Assembly: GCA_963791615.1 (NCBI GenBank) | Contig: CAWBTE010000006.1 | Location: 1,240,001-1,304,000, forward strand | Origin: CAILZL01 sp963791615 | Lineage (GTDB): Bacteria > Pseudomonadota > Gammaproteobacteria > Steroidobacterales > Steroidobacteraceae | Direction: 5' to 3' | Length of the DNA: 64,000 bases | In this document: positions 46,511-56,677 of the stretch, piece by piece | Layout of the letters: each line of letters opens with the position of its first letter | Position numbering within the stretch: the first letter of the stretch is position 1 | Notes under the pieces: model-generated | The model's database searches: none | What the model saw: only the letters and a program-made list of their open reading frames with translations | What the model was told of the DNA's origin: nothing | Position numbers and translations under genes: made by a program

Positions 46511-47694
46511 TTGCTCACCTTCTTCGGCATCGCTGAGCGCCCGGACAGATTGGCTTCATGGCCAATGCGCAACACCATGCCCAGCCACGCCAGCGACACC
46601 AGCAGACTGGAGCCGCCATTGGACAGCATCGGCAGCGTCAAACCCTTGGTGGGCAGAATGCCCATGTTGACGCCGATGTTGATGAAGGCCTGCAAGCCCA
46701 CCCACATGGCGAATGCCGCCGCCACAAAGGCCTGGAACGGCATGTTTGCTTCTGCGGCAGCGCGCGCAATGCGCAGACTGCGCCATACCACCAGCCCGAA
46801 CAGGGCGATGACACATAACACGCCGATGAAGCCGAATTCTTCAGCCAGCACCGCAAACACAAAGTCGGTATGCGCTTCAGGCAGGTAGAACAACTTCTGC
46901 ACGCTGGCGCCCAGCCCCACGCCGAACAATTCGCCACGACCGATGGCGATTAACGACTGCACCAGCTGGAAGCCGGTACCGAAGGGATCATCAAACGGCG
47001 CAATGAATCCGGTTACGCGCTTCCAGCGATACTCGGAGAACAGCGCCAGCGCCACCATGGCCGCAGTACCGACTGCCGCCGCCATGAAAAAATAACGCAG
47101 CTGCATGCCGCCGAGAAACAGCAGCCCCACGCCGACTGCCACCAGTACGGTTGCAGCCCCCATGTCCGGTTCCAGCAACAGCAGGAAAGCCGCGGCGCCC
47201 AGCACCGACAGTGGCGCTACCGCCGCGCGCCAGCCGGTCTTGAGTTCCTTGTGCTTGCGCACCACATAACCAGCGACAAACATCAGGATGAAAATGCGCG
47301 ACAGTTCAGACGGCTGGAAACGCGTGAAGCCAAGATTGATCCAGCGACGACTGCCATTGACCGCCACACCCAGACCGGGAATCAGCACCATGATCAGCAG
47401 TGCAAACGCGACCAGCAATAACGGAATGTGCAGCTTTTCCCACAGCGTGGACGGAATGCGCGTAGTGGCGACACAGCCCGCCACGCCCAGCACGATGAAA
47501 ATCATCTGCCGCTTGAAGTAGTAGAACGAATCGCCGCTTTCACGCGCCGCAATCGAAATGGATGACGAAGCCACCATCACCGCGCTGATCAGCAAGATGG
47601 CCGCCACCGCCAGCACCAGCAGCGTATCGAGCTGCACAACACGACCACGCGTACCGCTGCGGGGATAGCTGACTGACTGACTGAGACTGCTCAT
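46507..47694 (-). CDS. ftsW: FtsW septal peptidoglycan glycosyltransferase
   Basis: 395-residue SEDS-family membrane protein with ten helices that polymerises septal peptidoglycan together with FtsI. Signature: FTRFQPSELSRIF near 124, LLEPDMGAATVLV near 175 with the catalytic-type Asp, and the C-terminal TKGLTLPMLSNGGSSLLV near 345. Overlaps both murD and murG by four bases. Confidence 0.96.
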   Translation of the reverse strand: MSSLSQSVSYPRSGTRGRVVQLDTLLVLAVAAILLISAVMVASSSISIAARESGDSFYYFKRQMIFIVLGVAGCVATTRIPSTLWEKLHIPLLLVAFALLIMVLIPGLGVAVNGSRRWINLGFTRFQPSELSRIFILMFVAGYVVRKHKELKTGWRAAVAPLSVLGAAAFLLLLEPDMGAATVLVAVGVGLLFLGGMQLRYFFMAAAVGTAAMVALALFSEYRWKRVTGFIAPFDDPFGTGFQLVQSLIAIGRGELFGVGLGASVQKLFYLPEAHTDFVFAVLAEEFGFIGVLCVIALFGLVVWRSLRIARAAAEANMPFQAFVAAAFAMWVGLQAFINIGVNMGILPTKGLTLPMLSNGGSSLLVSLAWLGMVLRIGHEANLSGRSAMPKKVSK

Positions 47695-49026
47695 GGCGCC
47701 AGCCCCTTTACCGCAGCGGCAAACACCGCGCCACGATGGGCATAGTCACGGAACATGTCGAGGCTGGCGCAGGCGGGAGACAGCAACACCGTATCGCCGG
47801 ATTGCGCAGCACGCGCCGCAGCCTGCACTGCCTGTTCCATGCTGCTGACCTGCTCGGTACTGCATGTGCTCTTGAGCACGCTATCAATCTGCGCAGCATC
47901 CTGACCCAGCAGCACCACGTGCTTCACCTTGTTGCGGAATGCGGCCGCGAGCGGCGCAAAATCCTGGCCCTTGCCCTGCCCGCCGGCTATCACGATCAAC
48001 GGCCCCTGCATGCCATTCACCGCCGCCAGTGTTGCGCCCACATTGGTGCCTTTGGAATCTTCGATATAGCGCACGCCCTGCACATCCGCGATCCATTCGG
48101 CGCGATGTGGCAGACCGGGGAATTCACACAAGGCCTGCAGGCAGGCTGACTGATTCAGCTCCAGTGCTTCACACATGGCCAGCGCAGCAAGCGCATTGGC
48201 CGCATTGTGCAAGCCGGTGAGCTTCAGCGCGGACATGGCGACCAAGGTCTTGCCATGACCACACAAAAGCACCTCATGACCTGCGTGCTGAATGGTGTAG
48301 TCCGCAGCAACACCGGCCTGCACACTGAAACTCAGCACACGCTGGCCATGACGTGGCATGGCCACCACCAGCGGATCATCCAGATTGATGACCGCCGCCG
48401 CACAGCGATCAAACACCCGCGCCTTGGCCTGTGCGTAGTCGAGCATGGAGTCGTAACGATCCATGTGATCGGAAGTGACGTTCAGCACGGTGCGCGGTGC
48501 GGGTTTTCAGGCTGCGGGTGGTTTCCAGCTGAAAACTCGACAGCTCCAGCACGAACAGATCAGCGGGTGTTTCCTGTAACAGATCCAGCGCCGGCCGACC
48601 GAGATTGCCACCGGCAAAGGCGCGCAAGCCTGCTGCCTGCGCCATCAGGGCCAGCAGCGTGGTCACTGTGCTCTTGCCATTGGTGCCGGTAATCGCAACC
48701 ACGGGTACCTGTGTCGCGCGGGCAAACAGCTCGACATCGCCAATAACTTCAATGTCACGCGCCAACGCTTCGCTGAGCAATGGCGAACGCAGCGCAATGC
48801 CGGGCGAAGCAATGACTTCAACGACATCGTGCAATGCCGCCGGATTCAAACCACCCAGAAACAATTGAGTCGCTGGCGCAAATTCTTTAAGCACATCCAG
48901 GCCACCGGGCGTTGCACTGGCGTCTGTGACTGCAAATGGAATGCCCTGCGCATGCAGGTGCCGCGCTACCGACAGCCCGGTGCGCCCGAGTCCGACAATC
49001 AGCCGTTTGCCTTGCTTATGGATCAT
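47691..49026 (-). pseudogene. murD: MurD, UDP-MurNAc-L-Ala-D-Glu ligase, frameshifted
   Basis: Mur ligase that adds D-glutamate. N-terminal frame 48409-49026 (GLGRTGLSVARHL, ITGTNGKSTVTTLLALM, GNLGRPALDLL, LELSSFQLETTRSLK) and C-terminal frame 47691-48488 (LNVTSDHMDRYDSM, DSKGTNVGATLAAV, LLSPACASLDMFRDYAHRG). They join as RSLKPAPRTVLNVTSDHMDR if one base is removed from the T run at 48504-48507. Essential gene in relatives, so sequencing error is likely. Confidence 0.9.
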
Positions 49027-50108
49027 CAACGTACCTTCAGGGTCGCGAGACCGACCAGCACCAGGATGAAAGTAATGATCCAGAAACGCACGATCACTTT
49101 TGGCTCAGCCCAGCCTTTCAATTCGAAGTGATGATGAATCGGCGCCATCTTGAAGATGCGCTTGCCGCGCAACTTGAATGAACCCACCTGCAACATCACC
49201 GACACGGTTTCCATCACGAACACGCCACCCATGATGAACAGCACAATTTCCTGACGCACCACCACCGCGACCACACCCAGCGCCGCGCCCAGCGCCAGCG
49301 CGCCGATGTCGCCCATGAACACCTGTGCGGGATAGGTGTTGAACCAGAGAAAGCCCAGCCCCGCGCCCACCAGCGCCGAACAGAACACCAGCAGTTCACC
49401 ACTGCCGGGAATATGCGGGATGCCCAGATAGTTGGCGAACACCGCATTGCCGCTCACCCACGCAAACACACCCAGCGCACCGCCCACCATCGCCGACGGC
49501 ATGATGGCCAGACCGTCCAGACCATCAGTGAGATTCACCGCATTGCTGGAGCCCACCACCACCAGATAAGTCAGCAGCACGTAGCCCATGCCCAGCGGTA
49601 TCACTACCTGCTTGAACACGGGCACGTACAACGCCGTCTCGGCAGGCAGTTTGGCGGTGGCATACAGGGCGATGGCGCAACCCAGACCCGCTACCGTCTG
49701 CCAGAAATACTTGTAACGCGCGATCAGACCACGGCTGTTGCCCACCACCAGTTTCAGATAATCATCCGCAAAACCAATCAGCCCGAAAGCCAGCGTGGTG
49801 CCCATGACGATCCACACATAGCGATTGTTGAGATCGGCCCACAATAACGTGGCGAGCATGATGGCGACCAGAATCAGCGCGCCGCCCATGGTTGGCGTAC
49901 CTTTCTTGCTTAAGTGCGACTGCGGCCCGTCGCTGCGCACCTGCTGTCCGATCTGCTTCTCGGTAAAGGCGCGGATCATTTTCGGCCCCAGCACAAACGA
50001 CAGCACCAGTGCCGTCAGCGCCGCCAGAATGGCGCGCAGTGTCAGATAACTGAAAACATTGAAGCCCGAGTAGGTTCCAGCCAGTTGTTGTGCGAGGTAA
50101 TGCAGCAT
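49026..50108 (-). CDS. mraY: MraY, phospho-MurNAc-pentapeptide transferase
   Basis: 360-residue polytopic enzyme that makes lipid I on undecaprenyl phosphate. Motifs: KKGTPTMGGALI near 69, FADDYLKL near 113 (Asp pair), NAVNLTDGLDGLAI near 188 and the C-terminal PIHHHFELKGW near 322. Ten helices expected. Between murF and murD in the normal order. Confidence 0.97.
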   Translation of the reverse strand: MLHYLAQQLAGTYSGFNVFSYLTLRAILAALTALVLSFVLGPKMIRAFTEKQIGQQVRSDGPQSHLSKKGTPTMGGALILVAIMLATLLWADLNNRYVWIVMGTTLAFGLIGFADDYLKLVVGNSRGLIARYKYFWQTVAGLGCAIALYATAKLPAETALYVPVFKQVVIPLGMGYVLLTYLVVVGSSNAVNLTDGLDGLAIMPSAMVGGALGVFAWVSGNAVFANYLGIPHIPGSGELLVFCSALVGAGLGFLWFNTYPAQVFMGDIGALALGAALGVVAVVVRQEIVLFIMGGVFVMETVSVMLQVGSFKLRGKRIFKMAPIHHHFELKGWAEPKVIVRFWIITFILVLVGLATLKVR

Positions 50109-50126
50109 TCCTGTTCTCTTGTTCTT

Positions 50127-51528
50127 CTAGTGATGACCAGCATTCGATACAGTGTTCATATCCAGCGCCGCCGCCGCGCGCTCCAGGCGATTGCCACGCG
50201 AACCTTTCACCAGCACCGTCACGCCGGATTCAAGGCTGTCCTGTACATCCGCAATCAGGTCACTCAACTCAGCAAACCACTGCGCGCCTTGACCGAAAGC
50301 CTCTACCGCGTGTTGCGCATTGACGCCCACCGCAAACAAACGCTCCACTCCTGCAACACGCGCGTAAGTACCCACTTCGGTATGCAGACGCGGCGCATCC
50401 GGGCCCAGCTCGAGCATGTCGCCGAAGATCAACCAGCTTCGGCCGCCTCGACTGCGCAGCGCATCGATGCCTGCACGTACTGAATTGGGATTGGCGTTGT
50501 AGGAATCATCAATCAGGTACGCGCCCTTGATGGCCGGTTTGGGTTGCAAGCGACCACCTACCGGACGCATGGCATCGAGCCCATCCTGAATCTGCCTGAG
50601 TGTTGCGCCCGCCGCATGCGCGGCCGCGGCCGCGCCCAGCGCATTGCGCAGGTTATGAATACCCGCCAGTTGCAGGCTCACGGCGCACACCCCCTGCGGC
50701 GTGGTCATTTCAAAGCGGGTCTGGAAGCCGCCATTGGATCCAGGGGCCTCGTGATGTGCCAGCACCTTGCTGGCGCTGAAATCAGCAGCACGATCCACAC
50801 CGAAACTCAGCACTCGTGCGGGCATTGCAATGTGTGCGCCAGTACTCCGCATAGTCATCATCGGCATTGATGATGGCCACGCCCTGCTTCGGCAGATTCA
50901 CAAACAACTCGCCCTTGCCGCGCGCCACGCCTTCCATGCCGCCGAAGCCTTCAAGATGTGCTGCGCCGGCATTGGTGACCAGACCGATGGTGGGTTGCGC
51001 CAGATGCGCCAGATGCGCGATCTCACCGGGATTGCTGGCGCCCATCTCAATCACCGCAGCCTGGTGCTGACTATCAAGCGTCAACAAAGTCAGTGGCACG
51101 CCAATGTGATTGTTCAGATTGCCACGCGTCACCAGCACCGGGCCGCGCTGCGCCAGAATGCTGCCCAGCATTTCTTTGGAAGTGGTCTTGCCATTGCTGC
51201 CGGTGACACCAATGACTGGATAGCTGAACTGCTGACGCCACGCGCTGGCGAACTGCGACAGTGCGGCCAGCGTGTCGGGTACAACAATCTGCGGTATGGC
51301 TACCGGCAATTCATGCTGCACCAGCGCCGCCACTGCGCCGCGCTGCACCGCCGCGTGAACATATTCGTGGCCATCGAAATTCGGACCCTGCAACGCCACA
51401 AACAACGCGTCCTTGGGCAAGGTACGCGTATCCGTAGATACGCTGTCAAACAGTACATCGGCGCCGACCAAACGGCCGTCAGTAACATGCCGCGCCAAGC
51501 TGGCAGCGGTGAATTGCGGAGCACTCAT
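50127..51528 (-). pseudogene. murF: MurF, D-Ala-D-Ala-adding Mur ligase, frameshifted
   Basis: Mur ligase for the last cytosolic step of the pentapeptide. N-terminal frame 50782-51528 (VFLVALQG-like ALFVALQGPNFDGHEYV, IGVTGSNGKTTSKEML, TRGNLNNHIGVPLTLL, NADDDYAEYWR) and C-terminal frame 50127-50867 (MPARVLSFGVD, IDDSYNANPNSVRAGID, LVKGSRGNRLER). The switch lies near 50815-50840, where one base must be removed (for example from the AA in TGCAATG) to join the parts. Essential in relatives; likely sequencing error. Start overlaps murE stop. Confidence 0.9.
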
Positions 51529-53054
51529 GGTGCTCTCCGCAGGATGGCACGCACCACTTCGCGGTCGCTGAAGTGACGCGTGTCGGCGCCAATGATCTGA
51601 TAGTCCTCGTGCCCTTTGCCGGCGATGAGCACGATGTCGGCGGCAGTAGCCACCTGCAACGCCTGCTCGATGGCCAACGCGCGGTCGCGCTGCACGATGA
51701 CGGGACGGTTATTCATTCCGGACTTGATGCCGTCGATGATGAATTGCGGATCTTCGCTGCGTGGATTGTCGTCGGTGAGAATCACGACATCGGCCAGTTG
51801 CGACGCGATGGCGCCCATCTGTGCACGCTTGCCCGGATCGCGATCACCGCCGCAACCGAACACGCAGATCAACTGGCCGCGACAATGCGCTTTCAATACC
51901 TGCAATGCTTTCTGCAAGGCATCGGGTGTGTGTGCGTAATCAACCACTGCACGTTTATTAGTACCGACAATCAGTTCCATGCGGCCGGGTGGCGCAACGG
52001 CTTTTTCCAGTGCCTGCACTGCCTTGCGTAGTGGCACGTCCCAACCCAGCAACACCGCCAGCGCCGCCAGCAGATTCTCGGCATTGAAGCGCCCCAGCAA
52101 AGCGGAGTGCAGCGTCGCCGTACCGAAATTGCCAGCCAGCTCCAGCTGTAATCCGACCTCACTCAACAGCACGCTCTTCGCCTGCAACAGACGCGGCGCA
52201 GAAAACGCGGCATCGCAGCTATAGGCCGTGGCGCTGTAAGCGTGGTATTGCGCAGTGCTGCTGCGGGTCAACAACTCACGGCCGAACGCATCGTCGGCAT
52301 TCACCACGCGATGCCGCAACGACGGCACCTTGAACAACGCCGCTTTGGCTTCGCCATAGGCCAACATGCTGCCGTGATAATCAAGGTGATCACGACTGAG
52401 ATTGGTGAATACGGCGGTATCGATGTTTACCGAATCAATTCGCGATTGATGCAGGGCATGTGATGACACTTCCATGCCCACCACCTGCGCACCTGCGTCA
52501 CGCATTTCGGCCAGTTGCCGATGCACGCTGATGACATCGGGCGTGGTATGCGTGGCGGTCTGCAATGCGTCGATACGACCATATCCCACCGTACCGGAGT
52601 AGCCTGCGGTCAGTCCGCATGCTTCAGCCGCTTCGGCCAGCAAATAAGCAGTCGTGCTCTTGCCATTGGTGCCGGTCACCGCCGCAATACGCAGCGCAGC
52701 AGAAGGCTGCGCATAGAAGCGATCCGCCAACGCGCCCAGCAGCGTGTGCAACTGCGGCACAGCCACACATTGAACGTTTGTCAGTGCCGCCGTGCGCCCA
52801 GCCTGCGGTTCCCACAACACCACGTTGGCGCCATTGCTGACCGCCTGCGCGGCATAGTCCAGCCCGTGCCCCTTCAAACCGGGCACGGCGATAAACGCCG
52901 AGTTCGCAGCCTGTCGGCGACTGTCCATGCTCAAGCCCTGCACTACCTTGTCAGGTACTTGCGCCAACAAGGACTCATCAACCAGCCCACGCAGCAACTC
53001 GCGCAATGAGCGCGAATAGTGTGGGGCCTGAGGTTGCAGCGCCACGGCGTTCAT
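51525..53054 (-). CDS. murE: MurE, meso-diaminopimelate-adding ligase
   Basis: 509-residue Mur ligase adding the third stem residue. ATP loop VTGTNGKSTTAYLLAEA near 130, SSHALHQSRIDSV near 205, and DNPRSEDP near 435, the motif that specifies meso-diaminopimelate; the wall is therefore expected to be of the A1-gamma type. N-terminal 30 residues are typical. Overlaps ftsI and murF by four bases. Confidence 0.97.
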   Translation of the reverse strand: MNAVALQPQAPHYSRSLRELLRGLVDESLLAQVPDKVVQGLSMDSRRQAANSAFIAVPGLKGHGLDYAAQAVSNGANVVLWEPQAGRTAALTNVQCVAVPQLHTLLGALADRFYAQPSAALRIAAVTGTNGKSTTAYLLAEAAEACGLTAGYSGTVGYGRIDALQTATHTTPDVISVHRQLAEMRDAGAQVVGMEVSSHALHQSRIDSVNIDTAVFTNLSRDHLDYHGSMLAYGEAKAALFKVPSLRHRVVNADDAFGRELLTRSSTAQYHAYSATAYSCDAAFSAPRLLQAKSVLLSEVGLQLELAGNFGTATLHSALLGRFNAENLLAALAVLLGWDVPLRKAVQALEKAVAPPGRMELIVGTNKRAVVDYAHTPDALQKALQVLKAHCRGQLICVFGCGGDRDPGKRAQMGAIASQLADVVILTDDNPRSEDPQFIIDGIKSGMNNRPVIVQRDRALAIEQALQVATAADIVLIAGKGHEDYQIIGADTRHFSDREVVRAILRRAP

Positions 53055-54793
53055 GGCGTCACTCCGGTTTGCACCAGCGTTTCGGCGGGCACCAGATCCA
53101 GTCCATCGGGCGGCACCGCCAGCAGGCGCAGCGCGCCCGCCACCACATTGGCGAATACCGGCGCTGACACGGCGCTGGCGTAATAAGAGCCACCGCGTGG
53201 TTCGTTGATCACCACCACACAGGCAATCTTTGGCCTGGTCACCGGCACCACACCACCGAAGCTGGCGATGTGGCTGTCATTGGAGTAGCTGCCGTTAACC
53301 AGCTTCTGTGCGGTGCCAGTCTTGCCGGCAACGCGATAGCCCATCACCGCAGCACGCGCACCGGTCGCGCCTTCGGCAGTGACCACGCTTTCCATGATCC
53401 TGACCATTTCGCGTGCCGCATCCGTCGGCAGCACGACCTGCCCCGCTACCAGTTCATCCACTCGCTTGAAGGACAGCGGCCGGGCAATGCCGCCGGCGCC
53501 AAGGATGGCGTAGGCGTGCGCCAGCTGCAGCGGCGTGACTGACAGTCCATAACCAAACGCCATGGTGGCCTGATTGATGGGACGCCACTGCTTGTGAGCC
53601 ATCAGCATGCCGGCCGCTTCACCGGGAAAGCCACTGCCGGTTACCTGACCAAAACCGAACGCATCCAGCGTATTCCACATCTGCTCGGGCTTGAGCTTCT
53701 GCGCCAGCTTGACCATGCCCACATTGCTGGACTTGGCCATCACCGTGGTCAGCGTGGCCGCACCGATCGGATGCTCATCACTGAAGGTGCGAATGCCCAC
53801 CCGCACCTGTCCTGGCGAGGTATCAATAATGCTGTTGGCATGCAGCAGTCCATTGGCCACCGCCGCTGCCGCGACAAAAGGCTTCATGCTCGAGCCCGGC
53901 TCCATCAGATCCGTGGCAGCGCGGTTACGATAATTGCCCGGCTCGCGCTGTTCCGGATCATTCGGGTTGTAGGAGGGCTGGTTGACCATGGCGAGAATCT
54001 CGCCGGTCTCGACATCGATCACGATCACCGAGCCTGAAACCGCCTTGTGCTCCTGCACCGCTTTTTTCAGCTCGCGGTAAGCCAGGTACTGAATGCGTAC
54101 GTCAATGCTGGTGGTGACATCCTGACCGGGACGCGGCGCACTGATGCTTTCCACATCCTCGACGGAACGACCCAGACGATCCTGAATCACCCGCTTGGCG
54201 CCCGGCGTGCCGCTCAACCAGTGATCGTAAGCCAGCTCCAGTCCTTCCTTGCCCTTGTCATCCAGATCAGTAAAGCCCAGCACATGCCCCATGACTTCGC
54301 CGGCCGGATAGTAGCGACGGTACTCACGTTGCAGATAGACACCGGGAATGTTCAGCGCTTTCACCTGCGCGGCATCCTTGGGATCCATCTGCCGATACAG
54401 ATAAACAAACTCGCGATCCAGATTGCTGCTGACCTTCTGCTCTATCCAGCGACGATCGCGATTGATGGCCTCGGCCAGTTTCGGAATCTGCTCCACCGCC
54501 TCATTCAGTTCCTGCGGATTGATCCACACCGAATCCACCGGCGTACTGATGGCCAGCGTTTCGCCGTTGCGGTCGTACACCGCGCCGCGATGCGCAGACA
54601 GTTTCGCGACGCGCGCGTAGCGGGCATTGCCCTGTTTGAGCAGGAAGCCATCATCAAACAATTGCAGATCAGCCGAGCGCACAATCAGCCCGAACCCGGC
54701 CAGGCCCAGTACCACAAACACCCAGCGCAAGCGGCCGCGGAATTGCTCCACGGCAAAAGGCTTGCTGCTGTCAGTGCCGCGCAAGTCGATCAA
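53051..54793 (-). CDS. ftsI: FtsI (PBP3) septal transpeptidase
   Basis: 580-residue class B penicillin-binding protein for septal cross-linking, partner of FtsW. Start is a TTG at 54793 with AGAGGA upstream; the cytoplasmic tail is followed by one membrane helix (VFVVLGLAGFGLIVRSADLQLF). Catalytic motifs: SxxK in GSSMKPF near 299, SxN in AKSSNVGM near 350 and KTG in AGKTGTAQK near 487. All are intact. Confidence 0.97.
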   Translation of the reverse strand: MIDLRGTDSSKPFAVEQFRGRLRWVFVVLGLAGFGLIVRSADLQLFDDGFLLKQGNARYARVAKLSAHRGAVYDRNGETLAISTPVDSVWINPQELNEAVEQIPKLAEAINRDRRWIEQKVSSNLDREFVYLYRQMDPKDAAQVKALNIPGVYLQREYRRYYPAGEVMGHVLGFTDLDDKGKEGLELAYDHWLSGTPGAKRVIQDRLGRSVEDVESISAPRPGQDVTTSIDVRIQYLAYRELKKAVQEHKAVSGSVIVIDVETGEILAMVNQPSYNPNDPEQREPGNYRNRAATDLMEPGSSMKPFVAAAAVANGLLHANSIIDTSPGQVRVGIRTFSDEHPIGAATLTTVMAKSSNVGMVKLAQKLKPEQMWNTLDAFGFGQVTGSGFPGEAAGMLMAHKQWRPINQATMAFGYGLSVTPLQLAHAYAILGAGGIARPLSFKRVDELVAGQVVLPTDAAREMVRIMESVVTAEGATGARAAVMGYRVAGKTGTAQKLVNGSYSNDSHIASFGGVVPVTRPKIACVVVINEPRGGSYYASAVSAPVFANVVAGALRLLAVPPDGLDLVPAETLVQTGVTP

Positions 54794-54848
54794 TTCCGCT
54801 GTCCTCTTGTCCTGTTATTCATTCTTGCTTGTTTTCAAAGTGGTCAAT

Positions 54849-55124
54849 TCAGGGCTGTTCAATCAGATGCACCTGGTTCGGATCGGGCATCACCATGCGC
54901 AGATCTTCGCGGGCTATCTTTTCAATACGTCCGTAAGTCACCCAGGTGCTTTGCTCCAGACGCAGCTGGCCCCATTCGGTATCCAGTTGATCGCGCTGCT
55001 TCTCAAGGCGCTGCAACTCCACAAACTGGTTACGCGACTGCTGCTTGCTCCACACCACGCCCACGGCCGCCATCAAGACCAAAAACCACAACATCACCAG
55101 CACTACACGCATCGAGAGGTTCAT
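54849..55124 (-). CDS. ftsL: Cell division protein FtsL
   Basis: 91-residue bitopic divisome protein that forms a complex with FtsQ and FtsB and activates FtsWI. One membrane helix (about 6-25, VVLVMLWFLVLMAAVGVVW) followed by a leucine-zipper-like coiled coil (FVELQRLEKQRDQLDTEWGQ). Recognised mainly from position between rsmH and ftsI. Overlaps rsmH by four bases. Confidence 0.93.
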   Translation of the reverse strand: MNLSMRVVLVMLWFLVLMAAVGVVWSKQQSRNQFVELQRLEKQRDQLDTEWGQLRLEQSTWVTYGRIEKIAREDLRMVMPDPNQVHLIEQP

Positions 55125-56077
55125 GCGGCCTCCGGCTGCGTGGCCACGACGCGCTCTGCAATCCGCAATATCGCGCTGCGTGCGCGTGGATTGCGCTGCA
55201 CTTCGGCATCGCCCGGATGAATCGCCTTGCCGATACGCTTGAGCTTCGCGCGTCGCTCAGGCGGCACCATCGGCAACCCCGCATACATCGGGTCATCCTG
55301 CGAATGCTGCTGCATGAATTTCTTGACGCGTTGATCTTCCAGCGAGTGAAAGCTGATCACGCACAAACGGCCACCCGGCTTCAGTTGTGACAGCACCTGT
55401 TCCAGCGCCGTGTCGATCTGCTGCAGCTCGTTATTCACGGCAATGCGGATGGCCTGAAAGGTTCGGGTGGCGGGATGTTTGCCGGGTTCGCGCGTGGGTA
55501 CGGCGGCGCTGACGATCTGCGCCAGCTCGGCGGTGGTGGCAACCGCCTGCGCTGCGCGTCGCTGCACGATTGCGCCGGCGATGCGACGGGCAAAGCGTTC
55601 TTCACCGTATTCACTGATCACACGCTGTAACTCACGTTCATTGACCTTCGCCAGCCACGCTGCCGCCGTGATGCCTGTTGAGTTATCCATCCGCATATCC
55701 AGCGGCCCGTCCTGCATGAAACTGAAACCACGCGCCGCTTCATCAAGCTGCGGCGACGACACACCCAGATCAAACAACGCACCATCCAGACCCACGACAC
55801 CGGCTACTGCCAGCGCCTGCGCCAGATCCGCAAACGCGCACTGCACCAGCTGCAGACGCGCTTCATCGGCAAAACGCGCGCGGCCCAGCGCAATGGCAGT
55901 CGGATCACGATCCAGCGCAACCAACCGTCCAGCGGCGCCCAGCTGCTGCAATATCTGGCTGCTATGGCCACCGCGCCCGAAGGTTGCATCGAGATAACAA
56001 CCCTCAGCACGAATGGCTAATGCATCCAGCGCTTCATCAAGTAGCACCGGCTCATGGTTGAACAATGGCCCAGCCAC
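55121..56077 (-). CDS. rsmH: RsmH, 16S rRNA m4C1402 methyltransferase
   Basis: 318-residue SAM-dependent enzyme methylating C1402 of 16S rRNA. I chose the GTG at 56077, which shares its G with the mraZ stop (TAGTG). Motifs: NHEPVLLDEALDAL at the start, DATFGRGGHSSQIL near 34, ALDRDPTAIALGRARF near 58, GALFDLGVSSPQLDEAARGFSF near 95 (as GALFDLGVSSPQLDEA) and GGRLCVISFHSLEDQRVK near 255. Works on the same base as RsmI, encoded 3 kb away. Confidence 0.96.
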   Translation of the reverse strand: MAGPLFNHEPVLLDEALDALAIRAEGCYLDATFGRGGHSSQILQQLGAAGRLVALDRDPTAIALGRARFADEARLQLVQCAFADLAQALAVAGVVGLDGALFDLGVSSPQLDEAARGFSFMQDGPLDMRMDNSTGITAAAWLAKVNERELQRVISEYGEERFARRIAGAIVQRRAAQAVATTAELAQIVSAAVPTREPGKHPATRTFQAIRIAVNNELQQIDTALEQVLSQLKPGGRLCVISFHSLEDQRVKKFMQQHSQDDPMYAGLPMVPPERRAKLKRIGKAIHPGDAEVQRNPRARSAILRIAERVVATQPEAA

Positions 56078-56532
56078 TACAGCGCAATCGAGCTGAGTTC
56101 GGGCGGCAGTTCCTGATTGCCACGATGGGCCTGCAACGCGGCTTCGCGCTGCGCCACCCACAGAGACTCATCCCACAACTCGAAGCGCGTACCCTGCCCG
56201 GACAACACCACATCGCGCGTCAGTCCGGCGTATTCGCGCAGATTGGGCGGGATCAGGATGCGACCATTCGAATCCAGCTCGATATCCGTGGCGTGGCCAA
56301 TCATCAGACGCTGCAGATCGCGCGCCATGGGATTCAAGGCGGGCAACTTGGTGAGCTTGCGCTGGATGTCTTCCCAATCCGGTAGCATGTAGAGCAGCAG
56401 GCAACGGTCACGGTGATCAATGGTCACGACCAACTGGTTCGCAGCATCGTCCTGAATGCTTTCCCGATAACGGGTTGGCACTGCAAGACGACCCTTCGGG
56501 TCCAGCGTGACTTTGTTTTCACCACGAAACAT
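56077..56532 (-). CDS. mraZ: MraZ transcriptional regulator of dcw
   Basis: 151-residue DNA-binding protein with two SpoVT/AbrB-like repeats, first gene of the dcw cluster and, in Escherichia coli, a repressor of it. Start MFRGENKVTLDPKGRLAVPTRY is canonical; second repeat has IELDSNGRILIPPNLREYAGL. The C-terminus is normal. Candidate binding repeats lie just upstream. Confidence 0.97.
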   Translation of the reverse strand: MFRGENKVTLDPKGRLAVPTRYRESIQDDAANQLVVTIDHRDRCLLLYMLPDWEDIQRKLTKLPALNPMARDLQRLMIGHATDIELDSNGRILIPPNLREYAGLTRDVVLSGQGTRFELWDESLWVAQREAALQAHRGNQELPPELSSIAL

Positions 56533-56595
56533 GGGTACAGGAACTCGTTACGACGCTCAGGAATCCAGAAAAAAACCACCGGCAATCACTTGCCA

Positions 56596-56618
56596 CTCAC
56601 AATCACCCAGAAATCCCA
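56596..56618 (-). promoter_or_regulatory. Candidate MraZ box
   Basis: On the minus strand TGGG, TGGG and TGAG occur at steps of nine and ten bases (start bases 56618, 56609 and 56599) between the promoter and mraZ. MraZ of Escherichia coli binds tandem TGGGN repeats in this position. The third copy is imperfect. Confidence 0.45.
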
Positions 56619-56647
56619 CTTAAAGCCATTTTTTTCCACCAAAGCGG

Positions 56648-56677
56648 ACTATAGGTAGCCGAACTTCGGCAAGTCAA
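56648..56677 (-). promoter_or_regulatory. Sigma-70-type promoter of the dcw cluster
   Basis: Minus strand TTGACT (56677-56672), 18 bases, then TATAGT (56653-56648). Lies about 115 bases upstream of the mraZ start, where the main dcw promoter is expected. Confidence 0.6.
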
